This document shows positions 1 to 8,746 of a stretch of 64,000 nt of DNA, in pieces. This DNA comes from Anoxybacteroides rupiense. GTDB lineage: Bacteria; Bacillota; Bacilli; Bacillales; Anoxybacillaceae. A program made the position numbers and the translations under genes. The notes under the pieces are model-generated. The model ran no database searches. It was not told where the DNA came from and saw only the letters and a program-made list of their open reading frames with translations. The DNA is taken from NCBI RefSeq assembly GCF_014196195.1, contig NZ_JACIDF010000003.1:62001-126000 (forward strand). Direction: 5' to 3'. Within the stretch, counting starts at the first letter, position 1. Each line of letters begins with the position of its first letter.

Positions 1-916
1 CATCTTTCTCATAGTTCAGGCTTTTTAAATAATAATCAATCGCTTTAGATGAATCCTCTTTTGTTGTATATAAATAGCCAAGATTATGCAATGCTTTCCC
101 AATAATATCAGGCAATTTTAGCTTTCTTGAAATATTTAAAATATTATCAAAGTAATATTTTGCTTGATGAAACTGTCGAATCATCACGTAGCTAATGCCA
201 ATCATCATTTGGCAGTCAATACTTCTTAAATAATATGAAGAAGTATTGAATAATTCCAGTGCCTGATGCCCATATATTAATGTTAATGAAGGGCGATATA
301 AATGACAGTAAGTCAATGCTAAATAATAGATTAACTCAGGCTCAGTATAGCGCATTTTATCGCTAATGCTTTTGGCCATTTCGAATTTTTGGATTCCTTC
401 TTCGTATTGCTGATTCATGCATAAATAAATGCCGTAAAAGCAATAGAAGTAAAGCAACTGCCCATTTGTCAGCTTTCCTTTAATCTTGGTGAAATAATCG
501 ATCAATTCTAAGGCGGAGGATAGCTGATTTTTATAAAGATGGTAACGCAATAAAGTAAGCTTGTAATGAATAACGAGATTGATATTTTCGATAAATTCGA
601 TTTTTTCAGACAAAGATTGAGCATATTGATCTGCTTGGTTCGTGTCGCGATCGATAATCGCCTGATACCATGCCAAAATATCCTCGTTTAATTGCTTTTG
701 CTCAGAAACGATGTTGTCATAGCTGAGACCTAATCTCGACAATAACAGCACAATAATTTCTTCATTGGCAGTAATTTTGTTGTTTTCAATCTTGCTTAAA
801 TACGGAACGGAACATATTCCTTTGGATAGTTCTTCTTGTGTCATGCCTTTTTGCTGACGATTAATCGCGATGATCATCCCGATATCTATATCTATATTAT
901 CTCCCAAAATGTACAT
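1..916 (-). CDS. HTH-TPR transcriptional regulator (RRNPP-like), 3' end outside window
   Basis: The reading frame is open from an ATG at 914-916 to the window edge, about 305 codons, so the C-terminus is missing. The N-terminus (about residues 1-65) is an XRE-type helix-turn-helix, with the pattern GMTQEELSKGI then VPYLSKIENNK. The rest is all-helical and rich in paired aromatic and small residues (for example KALHNLGYLYTTKEDSSKAI), typical of TPR units. This layout is that of PlcR/NprR/Rgg-like regulators, which bind DNA and are tuned by small secreted peptides. No peptide gene can be identified because the downstream side lies outside the window. A G-rich ribosome site at about 929-935 supports the start. 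The gene is visibly AT-rich compared with the genes after 2.2 kb, a hint of transfer. The family call is good; the peptide control is inference. Confidence 0.8.
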   Translation of the reverse strand, partial: MYILGDNIDIDIGMIIAINRQQKGMTQEELSKGICSVPYLSKIENNKITANEEIIVLLLSRLGLSYDNIVSEQKQLNEDILAWYQAIIDRDTNQADQYAQSLSEKIEFIENINLVIHYKLTLLRYHLYKNQLSSALELIDYFTKIKGKLTNGQLLYFYCFYGIYLCMNQQYEEGIQKFEMAKSISDKMRYTEPELIYYLALTYCHLYRPSLTLIYGHQALELFNTSSYYLRSIDCQMMIGISYVMIRQFHQAKYYFDNILNISRKLKLPDIIGKALHNLGYLYTTKEDSSKAIDYYLKSLNYEKD

Positions 917-941
917 AAATCAATGCCTACCCCCCTTTTTT

Positions 942-1165
942 TATATTGAGAAAATAAAGGCATTCCTCTTTTGGTAGCTAGGTCTTTTCGACGACATTTT
1001 CTCAATATGGCCATATAACGCATATTTCGTGTCTATCTCTTAAAATAAGATGATAGTCATAGGTGTTGCCGCTTTTAGTTGAAAAAGAACAGATTGTCTA
1101 GCGTATGAAAATAGGTTCTTTCAATGGTTTCTATACATGAAATGAATTAGCTATATTGAGAAAAT
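942..1165. promoter_or_regulatory. Three identical 13-bp boxes ATATTGAGAAAAT upstream of the HTH-TPR gene
   Basis: ATATTGAGAAAAT occurs exactly at 943-955 and 1153-1165, and in the opposite orientation at 996-1008. The two direct copies also share the preceding T. All three lie between 27 and 249 bases upstream of the start of the divergently reading regulator. A 13-mer repeated exactly three times in about 220 bp, once inverted, is the pattern of operator sites. The likely binder is the adjacent regulator (autoregulation), but that is inference. Sites 1 and 2 could also pair as a long-looped stem in RNA. Confidence 0.55.
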
Positions 1166-1592
1166 GTTAGGCTGCTAAGCAATTTCAAAAAATGAAAAAT
1201 TCCTTCGCTTAGTCACCATTATATTCCTAATCATATTAATATTCAAATCAAACTAAAAAATGCAGTCAACTATTTTTTGTTTGGTCTTGAGTAGGAAAAA
1301 TAGCAGCTAAATAGCGGTTTCATGGACTGTTAATAATCATGGGAAATAAATCAATATATTCGATTTACGGATGTTCATGGCATGTTCGATATTAAAAAGA
1401 GATGAAAAATGAGTGAAAAAAACTTGTTAAGAAAATATTTTATCAATATTTTAATTCAGTAGTGAAAAAAAGCAAAATATTGTCGTTTGATTCTTCCAAA
1501 ACAGAAGGAGGAAAATCGATATCTTTAAGGAAATAAACAATACATTTGCAGTGATCGCGTGTAAGAAGCAAGTTGATTAGATAGAAAGGAGA
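1166..1592. other. AT-rich intergenic region without a recognisable gene
   Basis: About 430 bases of AT-rich DNA. An isolated perfect-looking ribosome site (AAGGAGG near 1504-1510) is not followed by a sensible start codon or reading frame, so it may be a relic. The longest peptides encoded here have 17-18 codons (for example from the ATG at 1409) and lack good ribosome sites. I see no terminator or repeat beyond the boxes described just upstream. Confidence 0.4.
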
Positions 1593-1598
1593 ATGAAA

Positions 1599-2111
1599 AT
1601 GGGCCTAGAACGTAGCTTACCACTATTTCTGCATATTTCGCTTCATCGAATGTGCGATCATTATTTGCCGAAGCTGCTGGCGGCTATTCAATGCTTGGAC
1701 GAAAACGAAATATGGTGTTGCGAAACGGAAGAAAGCCATTCGATTGGCGGAATCATTTTGCATATTTGTGAGCATATTCACAGAAACGCGTTGCAACTTT
1801 CGAATCCAACGGTCCAATTTTCTAATGGAATGGAAGAATATTTTCCAAATGGTCACTGGACTTCCGGGGAATTATGCGAATATGTGCAAGAAATATTCAA
1901 TGAATGGCGAGTGGAGGTGGAAAAACGGCTGGAATGGGATCAGGGAGTCGATATGCATCGGATGTATCATGTAGTGGAACACACCTCCTATCATCTTGGC
2001 CAGATCATTGACCGCACAAAGCGGTTGAAACGGATTTCCTTTCAATTTTGCCAGAAAGGGCTAAATGAAAAAGGACTAAGGGAGATGATCGAAGCAAAAT
2101 GTACAAAGTAA
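1599..2111 (+). CDS. DinB-like putative metal-dependent protein
   Basis: A protein of 170 residues with the signature of the DinB/YfiT four-helix bundle family. One histidine motif (LHICEH) lies near residue 55, and the C-terminal pair in VVEHTSYHLGQI lies near residues 128 and 132. In this family three histidines bind a divalent metal. Members include thiol-dependent hydrolases and transferases, often with unknown substrate; none can be assigned here. I chose the ATG at 1599 over 1593 because AAAGGAG at 1585-1591 leaves 7 bases to 1599 but almost none to 1593. The 3' end overlaps the start of the next small gene by 13 bases, so the two are probably translationally coupled. Confidence 0.75.
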   Translation: MGLERSLPLFLHISLHRMCDHYLPKLLAAIQCLDENEIWCCETEESHSIGGIILHICEHIHRNALQLSNPTVQFSNGMEEYFPNGHWTSGELCEYVQEIFNEWRVEVEKRLEWDQGVDMHRMYHVVEHTSYHLGQIIDRTKRLKRISFQFCQKGLNEKGLREMIEAKCTK

Positions 2112-2278
2112 AATTATTTGATGAAGAGCATGAAAAAGATTTAGAAATATCCGTCAATCAATTTTTATCAGGATTAAAAGAAGGACAGCTTATCGACATT
2201 AAATATGATGTGGCTCTAATGGAGTCAGAGGGGGAGCAGATTTACTGCTTTTCAGCGATGGTCATTTATCGGGCCTAG
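2099..2278 (+). CDS. Cse60-like small sporulation protein (DUF2758)
   Basis: A 59-residue ORF beginning MYKVKLFDEEHEKDLE and ending in VIYRA. It overlaps the end of the DinB-like gene by 13 bases in another frame. The N-terminal motif (KxFDxEHExDLE) followed by NxFL and a predicted beta-strand DIKYDVA resembles the Cse60/DUF2758 family of small proteins, known in Bacillus as a sigma-E-dependent sporulation product of unknown function. A GGAG at about 2080 precedes the start at a rather long distance. The similarity is recognised from memory of the family, so the name is moderately secure, but the ORF itself is convincing. Confidence 0.65.
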   Translation: MYKVKLFDEEHEKDLEISVNQFLSGLKEGQLIDIKYDVALMESEGEQIYCFSAMVIYRA

Positions 2279-2298
2279 CGAAAATGGCTAAGCCCGAT
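2268..2298. terminator. Convergent hairpin between cse60-like gene and ytfP
   Basis: ATCGGGC at 2268-2274 pairs with GCCCGAT at 2292-2298, continued by TAGC/GCTA around a short loop. It overlaps the stop codons of the two converging genes. There is no clear T-run on either side, so it may be a weak or processing hairpin. Confidence 0.4.
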
Positions 2299-3568
2299 GT
2301 AGTAAAGCATGTTTTGCCGCATTCATTCCCGCAAGCCGTCCGGTGACAAGGGCGGCTGTAATGTTATATCCACCCGTGTAGCCGTGAATATCTAAAATTT
2401 CGCCGCAAAAATAAAGACCCTCCATTAGCTTGGATGCCATTTCTTTTGGATGGATCTCCTTTACCGATACACCTCCGCCCGTCACAAACGCTTTTTCGAT
2501 TGGCAAAGTGCCGTGGACATGGAACATAAAATGCTTGCAGCTTGAGATAAAGGCGCGAATCTTTTCATGAGCGAGCGTGCTTGCCGATGCTTGTGGATCT
2601 ATATGGTTTTTTTCTAATAAAAATAATAAATAGCGTTCGGGAAGGAGTCCTTTTAAGAGATTTTTGATCGCTTTTTTCGGCTCATTTTTGATGGCAGCAA
2701 CCACGCGCTGAAACAGCATTTCTTCGTTTTCGTCAGGAAGCGCATCGATACTCATCGTTACCGCATTTGCTTTTTTTCGCTCTTTCACGACAAATTGGCT
2801 GCAGCGGAGCGCAGCCGGACCGGAGATACCAAAATGGGTAAAAATCATATCCATTCGATGGGTCACAACCGTTTTTCCTTTTTGATTCAGAACGCTCAAT
2901 GCGATATCGCGCAGGGAGAGTCCTTGCAATATGCGCTCTTGAATAAATGATTCATTGGAGATGATCGGCACCTCTGTCGGAAATAGTTCTGTTACGGTAT
3001 GCCCGGCTTTTTTCGCCCATGCATAGCCGTCTCCTGTCGATCCCGTATGAGGAACGGATTTTCCGCCAACGGCGACGACGACGCTGTTGGCGGCAATAAA
3101 TTCTCCATTTTTTAACGTAACGCCGACCGCTTTTCCATTTTCATATTCTACATCAGCAACTGGTGTATTCAGGCGAATATGTACTTTAAGATTGTCCAGT
3201 TCATTGACTAGCGCTTGGACAACAGATTGTGCATGATCGGATACAGGAAACATTCGGCCATGGTCTTCTTCTTTCAGCAAAACGCCAAGCCGCTCAAAAA
3301 ATTGAATAATGTCTTCATTGTTAAAGATCGAAAACGCGCTATACAGAAAACGGCCATTTCCTGGAATATGCTTGATGATTTCCTCAACAGGCAGCCGATT
3401 GGTCACATTGCAGCGTCCGCCTCCAGAAATCGCAAGCTTGCGCCCCAGCTTGTCCCCTTTATCTATAAGAAGGACATTCGCTTTTTGCTCACCGGCCGCA
3501 ATCGCTGCCATTAATCCCGATGGTCCGCCTCCGATCACAATGACATCATACTTCACTTGCTTCACCAA
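2288..3568 (-). CDS. ytfP: NAD(P)/FAD-dependent oxidoreductase, HI0933/YtfP family
   Basis: A 426-residue flavoprotein. The Rossmann dinucleotide motif [14 protein letters not shown] lies near residues 10-22. The family-specific [15 protein letters not shown] segment follows near residues 40-55, and the C-terminal FAD motif GGGVSVKEI is followed by [17 protein letters not shown]. This is the HI0933/BaiN-like family of soluble flavoproteins, whose physiological substrate is uncertain. The gene is transcribed divergently from murJ/ytgP with about 105 bases between the starts, as in related Bacillaceae. Length is normal for the family and nothing is broken. Confidence 0.9.
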   Translation of the reverse strand: MVKQVKYDVIVIGGGPSGLMAAIAAGEQKANVLLIDKGDKLGRKLAISGGGRCNVTNRLPVEEIIKHIPGNGRFLYSAFSIFNNEDIIQFFERLGVLLKEEDHGRMFPVSDHAQSVVQALVNELDNLKVHIRLNTPVADVEYENGKAVGVTLKNGEFIAANSVVVAVGGKSVPHTGSTGDGYAWAKKAGHTVTELFPTEVPIISNESFIQERILQGLSLRDIALSVLNQKGKTVVTHRMDMIFTHFGISGPAALRCSQFVVKERKKANAVTMSIDALPDENEEMLFQRVVAAIKNEPKKAIKNLLKGLLPERYLLFLLEKNHIDPQASASTLAHEKIRAFISSCKHFMFHVHGTLPIEKAFVTGGGVSVKEIHPKEMASKLMEGLYFCGEILDIHGYTGGYNITAALVTGRLAGMNAAKHALLHRA

Positions 3569-3673
3569 CCTTTCTTTTTCTATTATAGTCGAGAGATGAA
3601 AATTTCTCGACTTGCCCGCAAATGTGATAAAATACAGTAGTTGTGAAAAGATGCACTCTAGGGAAGGGATGTT

Positions 3674-5296
3674 ATGTCAGCTTCAAAATTGCTGCGTGGA
3701 ACATTTATTTTGACAGCGGGTGTGATGCTGTCGCGCATTCTTGGTTTAGTGTATGTCATTCCGTTTTATCCGCTTGTCGGAGAACGGGGTGGAGCGCTTT
3801 ATTCGTATGGATATGTGCCGTACCAAATTTTTATCAGCCTTGCTACAGCGGGAGTGCCGCTTGCGGTTTCGAAATTTGTTTCAAAATACAATGCGCTAGG
3901 GGAATACGGCACGGGCTATCGGCTGTTTCGCTCGGGGCTATTGCTAATGACGATCACCGGCATTGCCGCCTGTGCGATTCTTTATACGATCGCACCTTGG
4001 ATCGCTCCATTTGTGATTGATAAACAAGTAGAGGGAAATTCCGTTGCTGATGTTGTCACCGTCATTCGCGCTGTCAGCTTCGCTTTAATGATCGTGCCAG
4101 TGATGAGTTTAATCCGCGGATTTTTCCAAGGGCACGAGTCAATGGGACCGACCGCTGCGTCGCAGGTAGTGGAACAGCTGATCCGCATTATTTTTCTGTT
4201 GGCCAGCTGTTACATCGTGCTGCGTGTTTTGCATGGGTCGCTTGTCACAGCGATCAGCTTGGCGACATTTGCGGCATTTATTGGCGCTCTAGGCGGATTT
4301 GCCATATTAATTTGGTATTGGTGGAAGCGTAAAGAGTATTTAGCCGAATTGCTCACACAAGACCGGGGACAGCTTCATCCTTCTTTAAAAGATATGTATA
4401 AAGAATTAATTATGTATGCCGCTCCGTTTGTGTTTGTTGGGCTCGCGACACCGCTCTATCAACTGATTGACCAATTTACCTTTAACCGGGCGATGGCCAG
4501 CATCGGACTTGCGAAAATTTCCGAAGAAGCGTATTCCATTTTTAATGTATGGGCGCAAAAGCTTGTCATTATTCCAGTGACACTGGCGACATCATTTGGT
4601 TTGACGTTGATTCCAACGATTACGAAAGCTTATATCTCCGGTGACCGGAAATCGTTTCGCAAATATTTAAACCAGACGTTTCAAGTGGTGATGTTTTTAA
4701 CAGTTCCTGCGGTCGTCGGGATGGCCATTTTGGCAGAGCCGATGTATGCGGCGTTTTACAACTACGATCCGCTCGGGGAGCAAGTGCTTCGCTGGTATGC
4801 GCCGGCGGCGATTTTATTCGCGATGTTTTCTGTTACCGCTGCCGTATTGCAGGGCATCAACCAGCAGCGCTTTACAGTCATAAGCTTGACGCTTGGATTA
4901 TTAGTCAAGCTTTCACTAAATACTTTTTTCATTACAAAGTTCGCTACCATTGGAGCGATTTTAGCTACTACGTTCGGATATTTTCTTTCGGTCGTGTTTA
5001 ATTTATTCATTATCCAAAAATACACAAAATACCGTTACAATTTCGTTATTCGGCGCACGATTTTAGTCATGATTTTGACAGCGATTATGTCGATCGGAGC
5101 GGTTGTTATGCTTCATTTATGTCAATGGCTGTTCCATTATAACGGCGGAAAAGGCGAATCAGTGGTCATTGTGATCATTTGTGCGACGGTTGGTGCTGGG
5201 GTATATTTCCTTATCAGCGAGCGGCTCGGGCTCATTTCCTCTTTATTTGGCAATCGTTTTGCCTTTTTACAACGGAAAAAGAAGGCGGTTTCGTGA
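3674..5296 (+). CDS. ytgP: Lipid II flippase MurJ (YtgP), MATE/SpoVB-like membrane protein
   Basis: A polytopic membrane protein of 540 residues with about 14 hydrophobic segments. The N-terminal pattern ([23 protein letters not shown]) is that of the MOP-superfamily SpoVB/MurJ group. In B. subtilis YtgP is the MurJ ortholog that moves lipid II across the cytoplasmic membrane for peptidoglycan synthesis. GGGAAGGGAT directly before the ATG at 3674 is a fair ribosome site. A hairpin terminator follows the stop, so it is probably monocistronic. murC and a class A PBP elsewhere in the window belong to the same pathway. Confidence 0.9.
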   Translation: MSASKLLRGTFILTAGVMLSRILGLVYVIPFYPLVGERGGALYSYGYVPYQIFISLATAGVPLAVSKFVSKYNALGEYGTGYRLFRSGLLLMTITGIAACAILYTIAPWIAPFVIDKQVEGNSVADVVTVIRAVSFALMIVPVMSLIRGFFQGHESMGPTAASQVVEQLIRIIFLLASCYIVLRVLHGSLVTAISLATFAAFIGALGGFAILIWYWWKRKEYLAELLTQDRGQLHPSLKDMYKELIMYAAPFVFVGLATPLYQLIDQFTFNRAMASIGLAKISEEAYSIFNVWAQKLVIIPVTLATSFGLTLIPTITKAYISGDRKSFRKYLNQTFQVVMFLTVPAVVGMAILAEPMYAAFYNYDPLGEQVLRWYAPAAILFAMFSVTAAVLQGINQQRFTVISLTLGLLVKLSLNTFFITKFATIGAILATTFGYFLSVVFNLFIIQKYTKYRYNFVIRRTILVMILTAIMSIGAVVMLHLCQWLFHYNGGKGESVVIVIICATVGAGVYFLISERLGLISSLFGNRFAFLQRKKKAVS

Positions 5297-5311
5297 CCTG
5301 CCTTCTTTTGT
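5277..5311. terminator. Bidirectional terminator between murJ and the small YQ/GY-rich protein gene
   Basis: AAAGAAGGC near 5278-5286 pairs with GCCTTCTTT near 5300-5308, with GG/CC continuing the stem after a one-base bulge. A-rich and T-rich flanks make it usable from both converging genes. Confidence 0.75.
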
Positions 5312-5317
5312 CTCATT

Positions 5318-5599
5318 TTAAAATTGACCTGTAGGAGGAATGCCAAGACGACGCTCGACGCGTTGAAGACGGCGATTAAGTCGGTTAATTTGCTCGCCTT
5401 GCCGTTCAAGTGTTCGTTCTATTCGATTTAAGCGTTGTTCCAGCGTTCCCGAATGTCCAGGATAACCGCCTGGATAGCCGCTTGGAGCTGGACTAGTAGG
5501 GAATCGGTTGTCATATCCGGTGTCCGCCTCCGCTGGATAGTCTGGAAATCCTCCTGTATATGGCTGCTGCTGGTAGTAATATTGATAGTAATTGCTCAT
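5318..5599 (-). CDS. Small Tyr/Gln/Gly/Pro-rich protein with C-terminal coiled coil, unknown function
   Basis: About 93 residues. The first half is low complexity, rich in Y, Q, P and G (SNYYQYYYQQQPY, later GYPGGYPGH). The second half (from about residue 50) is a charged amphipathic helix with heptad spacing, LEQRLNRIERTLERQGEQIN, likely a coiled coil. The composition recalls small spore-coat or spore-surface proteins of Bacillaceae, but I do not recognise a named family. The ATG at 5599 is preferred over a TTG six bases earlier because AAAGGGG sits 9 bases upstream of it. Convergent with murJ and divergent from the pseudouridine synthase gene. Confidence 0.7.
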   Translation of the reverse strand: MSNYYQYYYQQQPYTGGFPDYPAEADTGYDNRFPTSPAPSGYPGGYPGHSGTLEQRLNRIERTLERQGEQINRLNRRLQRVERRLGIPPTGQF

Positions 5600-5711
5600 G
5601 GGCAAATTCCCCTTTCTTTATTATTCTTAAGTATTGTATGTAAGGATGGGGAGATGCGGACTAGGCAAACGTCTAAATTCATACTTTCGATAAAATGGGA
5701 AAGGAGCGTTT

Positions 5712-6461
5712 ATGTTGAGTTTACGGATTGATAAAATGTTAGCGAACATGGGATATGGAACGCGCAAAGAAGTAAAAAAACTGCTGAAGTCCGGCGTAGT
5801 AACAATAGATGGTGTCATCGTGAAAGATCCAAAAACACAGGTGAATCCAGAGAAGCAAATCGTTACGGTTTGGGGAGAAGAGGTAGAGTATAAAGAATTT
5901 GTTTATTTGATGATGAACAAGCCGCCCGGAGTAATTTCAGCAACTGAAGACGACATGGAAGAAACGGTAGTCGATTTGCTTGAAGAAGAAGATCAAATCT
6001 TTGCGCCATTTCCAGTAGGACGGCTCGATAAAGATACAGAAGGGTTGCTTTTATTAACAAATGACGGGCAGCTTGCCCATCAGCTGCTGTCTCCGAAAAA
6101 GCATGTGCCAAAAACCTATTTTGCTGTTATTGATGGTGAAGTCAACGAGGAGGATATTGCCGCATTTCGTCGCGGTGTCATTTTGGATGATGGGTATGAA
6201 ACCAAGCCGGCTGAATTGGTGATTTTAAAAGCGGGGATTCGTTCGGATGTCGAAGTGACCATTACGGAAGGAAAATTTCATCAAGTGAAGCGCATGTTTC
6301 AGGCAGTCGGCAAGCGCGTTGTCTATCTGAAGCGCATTCAAATGGGCCCGCTTGCGCTTGATCCGTTGCTGGCGCTTGGGGAGTATCGAGAATTAACAGA
6401 AGAGGAAATAGAGAGGCTGAAAAATGCTTCAGCATATGAAATAAAAAAAGGGAACCTTTAA
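5712..6461 (+). CDS. ytzG: Ribosomal small-subunit type pseudouridine synthase (RsuA/RluB family)
   Basis: A 249-residue enzyme that isomerises uridine to pseudouridine in rRNA. Residues 4-60 form an S4-like RNA-binding domain (LRIDKMLANMGYGTRKEV). The catalytic domain follows, with the conserved GRLDKDTEGLLLLTNDG block carrying the catalytic aspartate near residue 106 and a later HQVKRMF motif. The family contains RsuA (16S) and RluB/RluE (23S) branches. The B. subtilis ortholog YtzG is usually annotated as the 16S U516 enzyme, but the exact target is inferred. AAGGAG lies just upstream of the ATG. Confidence 0.88.
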   Translation: MLSLRIDKMLANMGYGTRKEVKKLLKSGVVTIDGVIVKDPKTQVNPEKQIVTVWGEEVEYKEFVYLMMNKPPGVISATEDDMEETVVDLLEEEDQIFAPFPVGRLDKDTEGLLLLTNDGQLAHQLLSPKKHVPKTYFAVIDGEVNEEDIAAFRRGVILDDGYETKPAELVILKAGIRSDVEVTITEGKFHQVKRMFQAVGKRVVYLKRIQMGPLALDPLLALGEYRELTEEEIERLKNASAYEIKKGNL

Positions 6462-6484
6462 ATCTTGCATAAGGTTCCTTTTCT
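6445..6484 (+). terminator. Terminator of ytzG
   Basis: GGAACCTT at 6451-6458 pairs with AAGGTTCC at 6471-6478, followed by TTTT. The left arm overlaps the last codons and the stop. Confidence 0.75.
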
Positions 6485-6576
6485 ATATCCATTATCTTAC
6501 ATTCGTAGTTACGGTATGTTGAGGCTAATTACCGTTTTGTTTTTTATAACCTCTCACCTTTTTTCTAATGACCGAC

Positions 6577-6798
6577 TTAAGAGGACATCCTCACCTTCTT
6601 ATTGGTTGTCGTCCATTTGCCCTTGCTGGGGCTGCGAACTAGGTCATTATATGCTAACACGTTCAAATCACGCTGAATTGTCCTTGGAGTGATGCCGAAT
6701 TCATCAACGAGCTCTTGCGTCGTTACAGTTCCTCTCTCGCTGATAAACATGTAAACAGACTTAATCCGCGTTAGCATCCGATGAGTAGAAGGTTTCAA
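6577..6798 (-). CDS. ytzE: Small DeoR-family HTH protein YtzE
   Basis: A 73-residue protein that is essentially only a DeoR-type winged helix: TRIKSVYMFISERGTVTTQEL, then DEFGITPRTIQRDLNVL. It matches B. subtilis YtzE closely as I recall it, including the LKPST...MLTRIKSVYMF start. The start is probably the TTG at 6798, preceded by GGGAGTGG. An upstream ATG at 6843 would add residues with no family counterpart. There is no effector domain, so how it senses anything is unknown. It may act on the divergent pepV promoter region, but that is speculation. Confidence 0.82.
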   Translation of the reverse strand: MKPSTHRMLTRIKSVYMFISERGTVTTQELVDEFGITPRTIQRDLNVLAYNDLVRSPSKGKWTTTNKKVRMSS

Positions 6799-7244
6799 AA
6801 GACCACTCCCTATCCTTACATAATTCGCATGGCACAACATCATCGCTGCTTCTAAGATGAGAGATTATATCTAGTTGTTTTTCTTTTACTACTATTTTAC
6901 ACGAAATAGACCAAAACATGCTACACATTTATTGTGATTTACAAAATATTTCAACATTTTTCATTTGTTTGTAACAAATATGTTTGTTTTTACTTGATTG
7001 TGTTATGATTGAAAAAAACATGGTTTTATGAACCAAAATAAGCTTTTTCTGCTACATACAATGAGGAAATAGAACTTAGAGCGCTGATGAAAAAGAAGTC
7101 GCTCCATTTTTTCTGCTGTCGGGGGCAAGCTACTATATACAAGATATAATGTGACACAAATGTTTATTATTGTTTGTTTTTACCTCTTTTTACTTATTTT
7201 TATTTTTTTATTAGCAAAAGAGACCATGAAATGAGGTGGCAGAT
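6799..7244. promoter_or_regulatory. AT-rich divergent promoter region ytzE/pepV
   Basis: There is no gene here. A TG-extended -10 (TGTTATGAT, 7001-7009) and a TATAAT at 7145-7150 are candidate starts for pepV, neither with a good -35. The 13-mer TGTTTGTTTTTAC occurs at 6981-6993 and again at 7171-7183. A GAGCG/CGCTC hairpin followed by T residues near 7080-7115 might be a weak terminator or attenuator. Confidence 0.35.
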
Positions 7245-8657
7245 ATGCAAATCAATTGGCTGGAAGAAGTGCTTAAAAGAAAAGATGAACTGATTCGTGA
7301 TACACAAGAATTTTTAAGAATACCGAGCGTGTTGGATGAAAAAAGCGCGACTGCCTCGCAGCCTTTTGGAAAGGAGGTAGATGAAGCGCTGCAATTTTTG
7401 CTTAAAAAGGGACAAAAGGAAGGATTTCTTGTTAAGAATGTGAACGGATTTGCCGGTCATTTAGAAATGGGAGAGGGGGATGAATTAATCGGCATTTTAT
7501 GCCATGTTGATGTAGTTCCGCCTGGCGACGGTTGGACAAGTGATCCGTTTGCTGCGGACATTCGCGACGGAAAAATATATGCGCGCGGGGCGATTGATGA
7601 TAAAGGGCCGACGATGGCAGCGTTTTACGCGATGAAGATTGTGAAGGAGCTTGGCTTGCCGCTTCATAAGCGCGTGCGCATGATTATTGGGACAGATGAG
7701 GAAAGCGAATGGCGCTGCGTAGATCATTATTTTCAGCACGAAGAAATGCCGACAATGGGATTTGCGCCGGATGCAGACTTTCCGATTATTTACGCTGAAA
7801 AAGGAATTGTTGATTTGAATTTGGAGCAAATCACAGCGGCCGACAATGAGAATGGAAGCATTCGGCTTGAATCGTTAGAAGCAGGAAGACGTTATAATAT
7901 GGTTCCTGATTTGGCTGTAGCGGAATTGCGCGCGGAAACAAAGCTGCTTCTTGAGATGGAACAGCGTTTTCAGCAATTTCTAACAGACTTTCATGTAAAG
8001 GGAAAAGCGATCAATCATGAGCACGGAATAACGTTGCAGGTGGAAGGAGTTTCAGCCCATGCGATGGAACCGGATCAAGGAAAGAATGCGGGAGTGTTGC
8101 TTGCTGCTTTTTTAGCGAATATGCCGCTTGATGCTCAAGCAAAAGCATTTGTCCAATTTCTTGATCGTTACTTTCGTGATGATTCTCGCGGGAAAAAGCT
8201 CGGGATTGCTTATTCTGACGATATGACCGGCGATCTTACGGTGAATGTCGGCATTCTTTCCTACCATGCGGGCAAGGGAGGTAGGATCGGAATCAATTTG
8301 CGCTATCCGGTAACGAACGATTTGGAACAAACAAAGCAAGTGATTGAGCAAACAGCAAAACCATACGGGTTTTCTCTTACCCATTTTAGCGATTCCAAAC
8401 CGCATTATGTCGATCGCCGTCATATGCTTGTTCAAACGCTGCAGCGTGTATATGAAGAGCAAACTGGAGAACGTGCGGCGCTTCTTTCGATTGGCGGTGG
8501 AACGTATGCCCGTTCTCTAGAAGCGGGAGTAGCGTTTGGACCGCTTTTTCCGGGAAGACCGGATGTCGCTCATCAAAAGGATGAGTACATGATCATTGAC
8601 GATTTGTTGAAGGCAACAGCGATTTATGCTCAGGCCATTTATGAACTTGCGAAATGA
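7245..8657 (+). CDS. pepV: Dipeptidase PepV (M20 family, Xaa-His/beta-Ala-Xaa type)
   Basis: 470 residues. A zinc metallopeptidase of the M20 family that removes the N-terminal residue from dipeptides and some tripeptides. Metal and catalytic motifs are in place: LCHVDVVPPGDGW near residue 85, GAIDDKGPT near 115, and the general-base region GTDEESEWRC near 148. A dimer/lid domain is inserted in the middle. The usual length is about 465-470. The ATG at 7245 is chosen over the GTG at 7236 because GAGGTGG at 7234-7239 can only serve the later start. A terminator follows. Confidence 0.9.
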   Translation: MQINWLEEVLKRKDELIRDTQEFLRIPSVLDEKSATASQPFGKEVDEALQFLLKKGQKEGFLVKNVNGFAGHLEMGEGDELIGILCHVDVVPPGDGWTSDPFAADIRDGKIYARGAIDDKGPTMAAFYAMKIVKELGLPLHKRVRMIIGTDEESEWRCVDHYFQHEEMPTMGFAPDADFPIIYAEKGIVDLNLEQITAADNENGSIRLESLEAGRRYNMVPDLAVAELRAETKLLLEMEQRFQQFLTDFHVKGKAINHEHGITLQVEGVSAHAMEPDQGKNAGVLLAAFLANMPLDAQAKAFVQFLDRYFRDDSRGKKLGIAYSDDMTGDLTVNVGILSYHAGKGGRIGINLRYPVTNDLEQTKQVIEQTAKPYGFSLTHFSDSKPHYVDRRHMLVQTLQRVYEEQTGERAALLSIGGGTYARSLEAGVAFGPLFPGRPDVAHQKDEYMIIDDLLKATAIYAQAIYELAK

Positions 8658-8696
8658 AAAGCTTTTCAAAATGCATTACAATAGAAAGAAACCATA

Positions 8697-8723
8697 ACCG
8701 CTCCGTGCTGGGCGGTGTTTTTT
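8697..8723 (+). terminator. Terminator of pepV
   Basis: ACCGC at 8697-8701 pairs with GCGGT at 8712-8716, followed by G and six T residues. Confidence 0.65.
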
Positions 8724-8746
8724 CTGAATGAAAGGACGTGGGGAGT

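Noticed and set aside
1409-1462. 17-codon ORF as a signalling peptide for the HTH-TPR regulator
   Set aside because: No signal peptide, weak ribosome site, and it lies upstream of the regulator where partner peptides are not normally encoded.
6465-6692. 75-codon plus-strand ORF after ytzG
   Set aside because: It is antisense to ytzE, starts inside the ytzG terminator and has no domain or ribosome site.
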